Shown one piece after another: positions 40,869 through 49,249 of a stretch of 64,000 nucleotides of DNA. This DNA comes from Candidatus Woesearchaeota archaeon (GTDB lineage: Archaea > Nanobdellota > Nanobdellia > Woesearchaeales > JACJVV01). The position numbers were made by a program, and so were the translations under genes. The notes under the pieces were generated by a model. It saw only the letters and a program-made list of their open reading frames with translations. It ran no database searches and was not told the origin of the DNA. The stretch spans positions 1-64,000 of the forward strand of contig JACJVV010000002.1 of assembly GCA_020637495.1 (NCBI GenBank), read 5' to 3'. Every line of letters starts with the position of its first letter. The stretch's first letter is position 1.

Positions 40869-41771
40869 TTGAGAAGAAAAATTGTCAGGCAAGGGAAAGC
40901 CACAATGACTATTTCCTTACCTGCGACATGGGTTAAGAAATACAGTCTCCAGCATGGAGACGAACTTCAAATAGATGAGACAGGCAATGCACTGCAACTT
41001 TCAACAGGAAATGCCTCCAACAAGCGCGATATTGAGATTGACGCAACTCAGATGGGTGACTTCACAAAACAAGACCTGTCTCATCTTTATATTCTTGGAT
41101 TTGATCAGATAGTCATAACTAACAAGACAGAGTCAACAATAAAAGCAGTAAAAGAAAGGATAACTGATTGCATTGGATACGAAATAATAGACCAATCAGA
41201 GAAATCTATCACAATAAAGAGCATTTCCAGCGAACTTGAAGAAGAGTTTGACAACATTCTAAGGAAAGTTTTCCTGATACAGAAAGAGATGGGAGAATCA
41301 ATCTATGAAGCATTAAGCAAAAAAGAATTTGGTCGCCTAACCCAGATAAAAGATATGGAAGAGATAAATAATAAATTTACCTCTTTCCTACTTCGACTAC
41401 TCTCTAAGAAAGGATACAAACGACAAGATCGGACTTTGCAAGCGTATGATATGATCCAAAACTTAGAACGTCTATCTGACCAATACAAATATCTTTGCGA
41501 AGACTTAGTTAACAACACCGACCCAGTAGATAAAGAAGCATTAGAACTTCTCAAGGATGTAAATCATTACTTCAATACGTTCTACGAGCTGCATTACAGA
41601 TATGATCCTGCAAAGAAAGATATCATAAACAAGGAAAGGAAAGTTTTAGACAAGAAAGCGAAAGAATTGTTCAACAAAAAGAAATCACCTATATTCTCGC
41701 ATCATTTAGTCTCTCTCGTCGAGAAGATAAGGAATGCAGCAGGAAGTTATCTTGCTATTGTTGTTGACTGA
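40869..41771 (+). CDS. AbrB-PhoU type transcription regulator
   Basis: 300 aa from a TTG start (MRRKIVRQGKATMTISLPAT), leaderless after the TATA near 40840. Residues 1-48 are a SpoVT/AbrB swapped-hairpin DNA-binding domain (GKATMTISLPATWVKKYSLQ, then HGDELQIDETG). Residues 90-300 are helical and PhoU-like. This pairing is common in archaea, where it is linked to phosphate or metabolic regulation. Its divergent position and the TATAGAA repeats suggest control of itself and the eleven-gene operon. The 3' end overlaps the convergent APH-type gene by 25 bp. Confidence 0.88.
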   Translation: MRRKIVRQGKATMTISLPATWVKKYSLQHGDELQIDETGNALQLSTGNASNKRDIEIDATQMGDFTKQDLSHLYILGFDQIVITNKTESTIKAVKERITDCIGYEIIDQSEKSITIKSISSELEEEFDNILRKVFLIQKEMGESIYEALSKKEFGRLTQIKDMEEINNKFTSFLLRLLSKKGYKRQDRTLQAYDMIQNLERLSDQYKYLCEDLVNNTDPVDKEALELLKDVNHYFNTFYELHYRYDPAKKDIINKERKVLDKKAKELFNKKKSPIFSHHLVSLVEKIRNAAGSYLAIVVD

Positions 41772-43345
41772 ATTATTCTTGGTTGATAGATTGCAGAAAT
41801 CTCTCGTAATTCTTCATAAGGACAGCTTCTTACATATCCAAGCAATGAATGCTTGAGTCCATTCAATAGACCTGATGATTTCACATTGAATCTCTTGTCA
41901 GCATCCATAATTGCATCATCTATCATATTCAATGTTCTCAACAATGATACTGAACTTTTCATCATCTTCTCCTCAGCGACTTTAGGATGAGCCTGTGCGA
42001 ATGCGATATATTCTCCTACTTTATACAACTCATCGTTGATCATCGCATATTGCAATGAAGTAGCCATAGCGTCATCATTCACTATCGGTTTTCTTGCAAT
42101 GTCATTATGTCTTGCAAGGTATCCATTGACGACATGATCGACAAAGTCTCTTGAGTCCATATCTGGTCTTTCTCTGGTGACTGAATTGACGAATCTTGAT
42201 ACATCATCAAAAACCAATCCTATCTTTGCCCATTCGTAATCGATGACAAACGCTTCATTAGCACTCATCCTTACATTTCCTGGATGGAAATCACCATGGA
42301 CGAAATATCCTGGATTGAATCCTTGAGTGAAAGAAGCATAGGCCTGCAACAAACTATTAAGCTGAGGGCTTATGATAGTAGAAACAGGCCCTATGAATCT
42401 CCTTTCAAATTCTTGAACGTAATCTGTCTTGTCTAGTCTGACACCATATTCATGCTCAAGTGCAACAATGTTCTCTGTAGCAAGAACATGTATCTGAGCG
42501 ATCTTGTCAAGTGCAAGATTGACTGCTCTTATCACTTCACCTTGTGAAGCAGTAACGATGACATCTTTGAGATCTTTCTCTCCTATATACTGCATCAGAA
42601 GTCTTGTGCTTGTGTCATATGTCATATGCGCAGAAACCCCTACATCATTTAGGAATCTTGGGATCATCCTTTCCTTGAACATGTCATCTTTAGCGACGAT
42701 GTTAAGCTGCTTCACTTGCCCATTTACAGTATATTCAAATGTCAATATGTCGACTTCATGCTGTGATCTGTCTGCGAGTGTTGTTATTCCTTTGAATCTT
42801 ATGCCAGGATATTCTTCTGCAAGCGATTGCAATACTGGAGCATATATTGCAGGAATGCTTTCTGATGCAGGTATAGCGATCTCTTCAGGTCTTGCTTCAG
42901 GTACTGAATCTGGTTTTCTGATTGGACTGATTCCAGGTATGTGATAAAACTCTTCAGAATTAATTCTTTCAGGTCTCTTTTTTATTCCGAAGCCATGATC
43001 TGAATAATTTTCAAGAATTGATTCAAGACTGCTGTCTCTGATTATGTATTTATTAAAAAACTCCTCCTTCTGTGTTAATTCATATGCTTTCTTGTTGTAT
43101 TCATTTGTTAAATTGATCTTCTTGCTGATATAGCTTTCTTTGTACTCGCTGAAGATATTGCTGTTTATTAAGCTTTCAAGATTGTATTCTTTATTGTTAA
43201 AATTAGAAATATTCTCTTGGAATTTAGAATAATTCTCTAAGATATAACTGTTGATTTCAGAATTCTTTTGTGAGATATAAATTTTAGAATCCTCTCTATC
43301 TCTTTTCCTATCTCCTAAATATGAAACTAAGTCTTCTAAATACAT
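41747..43345 (-). CDS. APH/choline-kinase-fold phosphotransferase with coiled-coil N-terminus
   Basis: 532 aa. Residues 1-130 are Asn/Lys/Glu/Ser-rich and mainly coiled (ISQKNSEINSYILENYSKFQ). Residues about 180-480 form an aminoglycoside-phosphotransferase-like kinase: catalytic loop YFVHGDFHPGNVRM with Asp and Asn, and metal-binding VIDYEWAKIG. The substrate could be a small molecule (choline, sugar, aminoglycoside) or a protein. The long N-terminal arm is unusual. The gene stands alone on the minus strand, with an upstream receiver-glgC pair on the same strand. Confidence 0.85.
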   Translation of the reverse strand: MYLEDLVSYLGDRKRDREDSKIYISQKNSEINSYILENYSKFQENISNFNNKEYNLESLINSNIFSEYKESYISKKINLTNEYNKKAYELTQKEEFFNKYIIRDSSLESILENYSDHGFGIKKRPERINSEEFYHIPGISPIRKPDSVPEARPEEIAIPASESIPAIYAPVLQSLAEEYPGIRFKGITTLADRSQHEVDILTFEYTVNGQVKQLNIVAKDDMFKERMIPRFLNDVGVSAHMTYDTSTRLLMQYIGEKDLKDVIVTASQGEVIRAVNLALDKIAQIHVLATENIVALEHEYGVRLDKTDYVQEFERRFIGPVSTIISPQLNSLLQAYASFTQGFNPGYFVHGDFHPGNVRMSANEAFVIDYEWAKIGLVFDDVSRFVNSVTRERPDMDSRDFVDHVVNGYLARHNDIARKPIVNDDAMATSLQYAMINDELYKVGEYIAFAQAHPKVAEEKMMKSSVSLLRTLNMIDDAIMDADKRFNVKSSGLLNGLKHSLLGYVRSCPYEELREISAIYQPRIIQSTTIAR

Positions 43346-43417
43346 AAGCCCTCAAGCACGTTGAAAGAAATAGGTATTTATATGTGTTTCGTTTTGTTAC
43401 TACTAAAAAGGGATAAA

Positions 43418-43786
43418 TTATTCAGTCAGGCATTTCTCAAGATCTTCTACTGAGATGCTCTTCCTTGTATAGTGGTCAGCGCCTCTTGCGAGTGATTCAG
43501 GAACAGCTTCAAATCCGGGGTAAGCACTCCAGATTATCTTCTTGCCTTTGTAATCCTTTAGCTTGTCAAGAAGTCCCATCCCAGTCATATCTGCAATAGG
43601 TGAAGTCTTATCTCTTTCAGTCCATTGCAGGTCAATAAGAATTGCATCATATTCTTCAGCATGAGAAAGCAGATACTCAGGATCTGCTGTGAAAGTCAAT
43701 TCTCCTAATGAGCTGTAATTCCTCTTGATGGAATTCTGCATCACTCCTGGAATCCCGTATTGGTCATCAGCTATGAGTATCTTCAT
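43418..43786 (-). CDS. Stand-alone receiver (CheY-like) domain
   Basis: 122 aa. The full receiver site is visible: acidic pair ADDQ (residues 6-7), phospho-acceptor Asp in AILIDLQW (about 51), Ser in IIWSAYPG, and Lys in YTRKSISVEDLEK. No output domain follows, so it acts by protein contact. It starts 4 bp after the stop of glgC, so it is made together with the ADP-glucose enzyme. No histidine kinase is present in the window. Confidence 0.88.
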   Translation of the reverse strand: MKILIADDQYGIPGVMQNSIKRNYSSLGELTFTADPEYLLSHAEEYDAILIDLQWTERDKTSPIADMTGMGLLDKLKDYKGKKIIWSAYPGFEAVPESLARGADHYTRKSISVEDLEKCLTE

Positions 43787-43790
43787 CTTA

Positions 43791-45044
43791 TCAGAACTTA
43801 TATTTCTTTGGAACGACTGTTATACCTGCTTCAGTCACCTTGAATCCATGCGCGATATCTTCTTCATGGTCAATCCCTATCCTTATTCCAGATGGAACAA
43901 CTACGTCCCTATCAATTATAGCTCTATGGATTCTTGCTCCTGGCATTATGGTCGTATATCCCAATAGTATAGAATCTGTGACGTAAGCATTGTCAACCTT
44001 GTCCCCATATGATATTACGCTTCTCTCTATATTGCTGTTTGTAAGGACTGCACCATTTGCAACAAGATTATCTTTAGTATTATTGCCTATGAATTTAGCA
44101 GGCTGTTCAACTTCAACGTTAGTATGTATTCTCCATCTCCTGTTGTATAGGTTAATTGGTGGATTGACCTCTCTTATTTCCATGTTTGCGATATAGAACT
44201 GGTCAAGGTTACCGATGTCTCTCCAATATCCTTTGTGCTCAGCTGCCATTCCAGGTATTGTGTTTGTGCTGAAGTCATATACCATTATCTTCTTTCCATC
44301 TCTCATCAATGCAGGTATTATATCAAATCCAAAATCACTCTTTGTAAACATCTCAGGCTCAGCAAGGACTTTCTCTTTGTCATCTGTATGCACCTTCTTT
44401 GCATCAGCTCTCAGATAATCTTCAAGAGTCTTCTGGTCTAGTGCATAATTGCCCATTGAGCATAAGCAGAAATCTTCATTGCCTGGGATTGGTGATGGAT
44501 CCTTTGGCTTCTCTGTGAAAGCTATCATCTCTCCTCTTTGATTGACTGTGAAAACACCATATTCTCCTGCAGCAAGATCTCTCCTTACAGGTATTGCTGA
44601 GATTGTCATGTCAGCGTCATTGTCAAGATGGAATTGATTCATCTGTGAAATGTCCATAAGATATACATGATCAGCTCCGAAGACATTTATCACATCAAAT
44701 GATTGCCTTTCAAGAACATCAAGATTCTGATATACAGCATCAGCAGTCCCCTGGAACCATCCAGTCTCTCCTTTTGCTGCAGGCAAAGTAAGTATTGATC
44801 CCATCTCTCCCATACCGAATCGATGGTACCATCCACCTCTAAGATGTCCATGCAATGATTTTGACTTGTACTGTGTCAATACAGCAGCAGTCCTTATACC
44901 AGAATTGTAGATGTTGCTAAGTACAAAATCGACAACTCTTAATGTCCCTCCGAAAGGTACAGCTGGTTTTGCCCTCTGGCTTGTAAGAGGTTGCAGTCTT
45001 GTTCCAGTGCCTCCTCCCATCAGATACATAAGCGCGTTTGCCAT
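43791..45044 (-). CDS. glgC: Glucose-1-phosphate adenylyltransferase
   Basis: 417 aa, the full GlgC length. It makes ADP-glucose from glucose-1-phosphate and ATP for glycogen-like polymers. The opening YLMGGGTGTRLQPLTSQRAKP with PFGG is the nucleotidyltransferase signature, and NIYNSGIRTAAVLTQYKSKS follows. The substrate segments GADHVYLMDISQM and AFTEKPKDP are present, and the end is a left-handed beta-helix with hexapeptide-like repeats. GlgC is mainly bacterial, so transfer is possible. It is followed by a receiver domain gene. No glycogen synthase is in the window. Confidence 0.94.
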   Translation of the reverse strand: MANALMYLMGGGTGTRLQPLTSQRAKPAVPFGGTLRVVDFVLSNIYNSGIRTAAVLTQYKSKSLHGHLRGGWYHRFGMGEMGSILTLPAAKGETGWFQGTADAVYQNLDVLERQSFDVINVFGADHVYLMDISQMNQFHLDNDADMTISAIPVRRDLAAGEYGVFTVNQRGEMIAFTEKPKDPSPIPGNEDFCLCSMGNYALDQKTLEDYLRADAKKVHTDDKEKVLAEPEMFTKSDFGFDIIPALMRDGKKIMVYDFSTNTIPGMAAEHKGYWRDIGNLDQFYIANMEIREVNPPINLYNRRWRIHTNVEVEQPAKFIGNNTKDNLVANGAVLTNSNIERSVISYGDKVDNAYVTDSILLGYTTIMPGARIHRAIIDRDVVVPSGIRIGIDHEEDIAHGFKVTEAGITVVPKKYKF

Positions 45045-45175
45045 AGTCTATGTTACTCTAAGTTGCTTTAAAACATTTTCGGTTTGTCGCTACTACAAAA
45101 TGACAAATTTAAGAAAGTGATATGTATTATAGAAATACATAAAATTAATATATAAGTATACTAATCCGTATACTC

Positions 45176-45868
45176 ATGAAAAAAGCTATCATGTGGACAA
45201 TATGCTTCGGAGTTCTACTAATTTGGACTCTTTATATCGCAAGTGCTTCTTCAAGCATGAACAATGGCAAGATTTATGTTGAATCTGAAGGAGTATTGAA
45301 ACAGGCAACACAAAGCAAAGTCCTAGAACTGCTTTTCAAGCATGATATCTCTTTTACTGAAAAATCCATGCTTCCTGAAAGCAAGTGCAGCATAAGGGCT
45401 AGATCCGATGATGCTAAAGCTAATATTAATATTAAGATCCAGGAGTATCCTACAGGTAAAGGAACAATAACTTTAACTGATTCAAGGACATCCTACAAGC
45501 TTGATGTGATAAAGATATTGAACACAGGGAATGTATTATCATTTGAGACTGAAGGTACTTTGTCATATAATAGAGATAGAAGATATAATGTACCAGCAAG
45601 CATAACAGTCGAGAATGGCAAATTGCATTTTACTGTAGATCAGATCAATGTTGAACTTGATGTCATATCACTGAACGGATGCGACGTTGTTGAGGAGATG
45701 AGTTATGTGATGATAGACAATGGTGAGCTTGATGAAGGGCGCAGCATTGAAGAGGTACGTGATATACTTGATGATTATGATTTCATCACAGATGAATTTG
45801 AGCATATAACCTCTCTCTATAAAGATTATTGGTGGGCTGTGCTCGCTACACCTGTATTTGTTTCATGA
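45176..45868 (+). CDS. Secreted or membrane-anchored hypothetical protein
   Basis: 230 aa with an N-terminal signal (MWTICFGVLLIWTLYIASAS). The mature part is beta-rich (GTITLTDSRTSYKLDVIKIL, ASITVENGKLHFTVDQINVE) with two Cys and an acidic C-terminal helix. It ends close to a hydrophobic stretch (WWAVLATPVFVS). Its stop overlaps the start of the glycosyltransferase gene by 4 bp (ATGA), so it may serve polymer export or assembly. A promoter with TATA (about 45146-45158, TTAATATATAAG) precedes it. No known domain. Confidence 0.68.
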   Translation: MKKAIMWTICFGVLLIWTLYIASASSSMNNGKIYVESEGVLKQATQSKVLELLFKHDISFTEKSMLPESKCSIRARSDDAKANINIKIQEYPTGKGTITLTDSRTSYKLDVIKILNTGNVLSFETEGTLSYNRDRRYNVPASITVENGKLHFTVDQINVELDVISLNGCDVVEEMSYVMIDNGELDEGRSIEEVRDILDDYDFITDEFEHITSLYKDYWWAVLATPVFVS

Positions 45869-47016
45869 TGCTTTTTCCGGTTTATATCAAGATATATGTT
45901 GCGATAGTGCTTGTATATATCTGGTATAGGTTTCTTTTAAGATTCTTTGCAGAATTGCGCAAGGAGAAGACTTATCCTCCTTATGAAGCAAGATGCAGCA
46001 TCATTGTCCCTGTCTACAATGAGGATTCAGCAAGATTGAAGCAATGCGTAAAATCTTTGGTAGATGCTGAGGGAGATAACCAGATAATCATAGTTGATGA
46101 TCATAGCAAGGATTGCTGGCCCACAATACAGGAACTTAAGGTTGAATATCCTCAGATAGAGATCCTACGCCTTGAGAAGAATATGGGCAAGCGTCATGCA
46201 CAATACAATGCTTTAGGCATTGTCGACGGTGATTTCATAATAACCGTTGATAGTGATACAATTGTCGACAAGAAAGCATTCGTAGAGCTTATCAGGCCGT
46301 TCCATAATCCTAAGATAGGTGCAACTACAGGTAATGTCAGGGCATTGAATAGGACAGAGAATATCCTCACAAGGATGATTGATGCACGTTATCTAAATGC
46401 CTTCTCTTTTGAGAGACAGTCATTATCGAGCTTTGGGATTGTTACATGCTGTTCAGGAGTCCTCTCAGCATATAGAAGAAAAATAATTGATGAGATTAAG
46501 GATAAATACATCACTCAAGAATGGCTTGGACAGAAGTGCACTTATGGTGATGACAGATATCTAACGAATATGGTCCTTGAGAAGAGATGGGAAGTGCATT
46601 ATGTAAACTCTTCAGTTGCATATACAGATGTTCCAAATAATTTCAAACAGTATGTTGTCCAGCAGCTGAGATGGAAGAAGAGCTTCTTGCGTGAATCATT
46701 GATAACTTTATCGCACAGCATAAAGCATAACTGGCTCCTCTTTTTCGAGTCTCTGATAAATGTGATAATACCTTACTTCAGCATCGCTGCAAGGATCATG
46801 CTGTTGTATGTAATAATAACGCATCCTGCTGCGATCATACCTATTGCGATCTCAATATTATTCGTAGCATTGTTGAGGAATATAATTCTGCTTTTTGAAG
46901 AAGGATTCATTGCATTGTATTCATTGCCTTATGCATTCATACATGAGTTCTGCATTTATTGGTTATACTGGTATGCATTATTCAGGATACGTGATACTGC
47001 TTGGGGAACAAGATAG
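45865..47016 (+). CDS. GT2 membrane glycosyltransferase (hyaluronan/cellulose-synthase-like)
   Basis: 383 aa from the ATG at 45865, which overlaps the preceding TGA; a longer frame from 45829 lies inside the previous gene. One N-terminal helix, then the GT-A domain: SIIVPVYNED, IIIVDDHSKD, the metal-binding VDSDT, the acceptor-site GDDRYLTNMV and the processive-enzyme motif QQLRWKKS. Three or four C-terminal membrane helices follow. This layout fits processive polysaccharide synthases that extrude the chain. The product is unknown; a surface polysaccharide is likely. Confidence 0.9.
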   Translation: MMLFPVYIKIYVAIVLVYIWYRFLLRFFAELRKEKTYPPYEARCSIIVPVYNEDSARLKQCVKSLVDAEGDNQIIIVDDHSKDCWPTIQELKVEYPQIEILRLEKNMGKRHAQYNALGIVDGDFIITVDSDTIVDKKAFVELIRPFHNPKIGATTGNVRALNRTENILTRMIDARYLNAFSFERQSLSSFGIVTCCSGVLSAYRRKIIDEIKDKYITQEWLGQKCTYGDDRYLTNMVLEKRWEVHYVNSSVAYTDVPNNFKQYVVQQLRWKKSFLRESLITLSHSIKHNWLLFFESLINVIIPYFSIAARIMLLYVIITHPAAIIPIAISILFVALLRNIILLFEEGFIALYSLPYAFIHEFCIYWLYWYALFRIRDTAWGTR

Positions 47017-47073
47017 ATATTCATAATGTAGGAGTATCAAAGTAATAATAGAATGTAAGAATAGAGGAAAATA

Positions 47074-48648
47074 TCATTCCCTATCGAACACGAATGGACT
47101 TATGCCTAAGAAATCTGCATCTACAACCCTTACTCCGTTGCTATCGAATACATTTATACCAAATCCTGATGTTCCAGTATATTCGCTTATGTGATAACCA
47201 TTAAAACCAAGGTCACGCTGGACTTCTTTCTTTGGGATCTTGAAGTAATTGCCCTTTTGTATATCTCCTTTCTCTATAGAATACCATTCACCATCTATCA
47301 TTGCCATGAGCTTGTTCTTTTCAGCATCGACTATATGCACTTCCTGGAATTCCTTGCCTTTGAAATCTTTCAATGCATAATTCCATTGTATTGCTTTTGA
47401 GTTTTCATTGCTATCAAGATCAATGATGTAAATTTGTGGGAAATCTTTATCCTTTCCTTCTAATGACATGCTATCAGAACCTACATAGAAGAATTTATTG
47501 CTCTCAAAACCAACCCATGCTTCATACAGCGCTTGCAATGGATATATCTCCTTTTCTCCTCCATTGAATGTATTCTGAACGCTTGAGACAATCAATGCGT
47601 CTTTGCTGGTGCTTATGTATCCAATAGCTTTGCTAGGGCTTATATCTGCAGATTCAACTGCCCATCTATCATATCTTGCTTCATCATCCTTGATGCATCC
47701 TCTTATGCTTAGAACTCCCCACGCGAAAGCAGCGATGATTCCACAAACAACTGTTGTTCCGAATAATTCTCCACTATAATCACTGAAGAAATTACCTATA
47801 TTCCTTCCTGCAGAACTCAATCTCTTTGATGCTTTCTCATTCAAGGAAGGACCGTCGAGTTTTCCTTCAAGTCCAGCTTCGATATCGTATATCATATCTG
47901 CTGCTGTTGGATATCTGCTTGAAAGGTCGTCCATGGTTGCTTTTGCAATGACCTTCTCCATCCAATGCGGTTTGACTTTTATTGGTTTGTCTGCTGACCT
48001 ATGGATGAACAGCTGCTGTGTCAATGCATGATATGCTATCTGTCCTAGCTGATGCAGGTCTGACTGAGGGACAAGATGCCTCCATTCCTGCATGTCAGCA
48101 TGATGCTCAGGCGTTATATACTGGCTTACATCAAATCCAGTAGGATCTCCAGTGCTCTTGTCTCCATCAAGATATTTCTGGTCTCTTGTGTTGAAATCAG
48201 CAAGCTTTACAATACCTTTATTTATGAATATGTTTGATGGTTTAAGGTTGCCATGAGTGATTCCTGCCTCATGCAAAGGCTCAAGTGCTTTAAGAGTCTG
48301 AAGAATATAATCAATTACTTTCTCAGGAGAGAGAGTATTACCTATCATCTCTTTTGCAAGGCTGCTCTCACAATGCTCAACTATAATCCATGGATGCTCT
48401 GCTGAAAGATCATAATCATGCACATCAAGTATGTTAGGGTTGCTTCCGAATCTCTCAAGGATGTTTACTTCCTGTTCAAGCCTTGACTTGTATTTAGGAT
48501 CTTTTAGTACCTTGACTACAACAGTCCTGTCTCCTTCAACATCGTCCTTATGTTTAGCAACATAAGCATCCATGAACGGTCCTTTAGCTAGAAATTCATC
48601 TGTGATATAGTTCCCAAACTGTTCATCAATATGATCGTCTATTGGCAT
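47074..48648 (-). CDS. Transmembrane eukaryotic-type protein kinase, likely inactive
   Basis: 524 aa. The kinase domain spans about 12-270: Lys46 in VVVKVLK, Glu60, and Asp151 in ADFNTRD (DFG changed to DFN). The catalytic loop reads HGNLKPSN (132-139), so the catalytic Asp of HRD is Asn134. This suggests a pseudokinase or very weak kinase. A membrane helix lies at about 297-315 (TTVVCGIIAAFAWGVLSI). The outer 200 residues look beta-rich, possibly a sensor of propeller type. The topology is like PknB-type sensors. No PASTA repeats. Confidence 0.83.
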   Translation of the reverse strand: MPIDDHIDEQFGNYITDEFLAKGPFMDAYVAKHKDDVEGDRTVVVKVLKDPKYKSRLEQEVNILERFGSNPNILDVHDYDLSAEHPWIIVEHCESSLAKEMIGNTLSPEKVIDYILQTLKALEPLHEAGITHGNLKPSNIFINKGIVKLADFNTRDQKYLDGDKSTGDPTGFDVSQYITPEHHADMQEWRHLVPQSDLHQLGQIAYHALTQQLFIHRSADKPIKVKPHWMEKVIAKATMDDLSSRYPTAADMIYDIEAGLEGKLDGPSLNEKASKRLSSAGRNIGNFFSDYSGELFGTTVVCGIIAAFAWGVLSIRGCIKDDEARYDRWAVESADISPSKAIGYISTSKDALIVSSVQNTFNGGEKEIYPLQALYEAWVGFESNKFFYVGSDSMSLEGKDKDFPQIYIIDLDSNENSKAIQWNYALKDFKGKEFQEVHIVDAEKNKLMAMIDGEWYSIEKGDIQKGNYFKIPKKEVQRDLGFNGYHISEYTGTSGFGINVFDSNGVRVVDADFLGISPFVFDRE

Positions 48649-48772
48649 TTTCTTTGATTCTGCTTGTTTCCAATATAAAATGCCACCCCTTTTATTTCCT
48701 TATTTGACGTAGTTGGATGAGGCTTAATAAGCTTTTTCATGAAGAATTCCAATAGAAAAAGTGGAAGTGATA

Positions 48773-49237
48773 CTATTGGATATTTAGCATGTAGAATAAT
48801 GTATCTCCTTCATCAGGAAGACATTCAGGAAGTTTTTCAATCCTCTTGAAACCATTTCGCTCATAAAATTGTTGAGCTGCAGTCATGGTTTCATTAGTAG
48901 CAAGATATAACTCAGAATATCCTTTCTCTTTTGCAAACGCAAGCAAAGCAGAAAAAAGTTTGCTTGCAATACCCTTTCTTCTGAGTCTCTTAACAACATA
49001 CATCCTTTTTATGTAACCATATCCTTGGACGTCCTTTATGCATATAGAACCTACGATCTCAGCATTCTTATCGACAGCAATCCAGAAATTATCTTTATCT
49101 TTTCCTTGGTATGTCTTTTTAATATCTAACAGATCAGGCCTGTACTTCTCAAAATTGAATTCATTGACAAGAATGTTTATGATCATATCTTTTGTCTTTT
49201 CCTGATATTCTTTCCTGAACTCAATTATCTTAACCAT
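48773..49237 (-). CDS. GNAT-family acetyltransferase
   Basis: 154 aa, a complete GNAT fold. The acetyl-CoA loop is VVKRLRRKGIASKLFSALLA (RRKGIAS), and the later strand is YSELYLATNETMTAAQQFYE followed by RNGFKRIEKLPE. It moves an acetyl group from acetyl-CoA to an unknown amine or protein N-terminus. It ends in a short beta strand and lies 12 bp downstream of rad50 on the same strand, so the two could be co-transcribed. Substrate unknown. Confidence 0.88.
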   Translation of the reverse strand: MVKIIEFRKEYQEKTKDMIINILVNEFNFEKYRPDLLDIKKTYQGKDKDNFWIAVDKNAEIVGSICIKDVQGYGYIKRMYVVKRLRRKGIASKLFSALLAFAKEKGYSELYLATNETMTAAQQFYERNGFKRIEKLPECLPDEGDTLFYMLNIQ

Positions 49238-49249
49238 TCTATCTCAATC

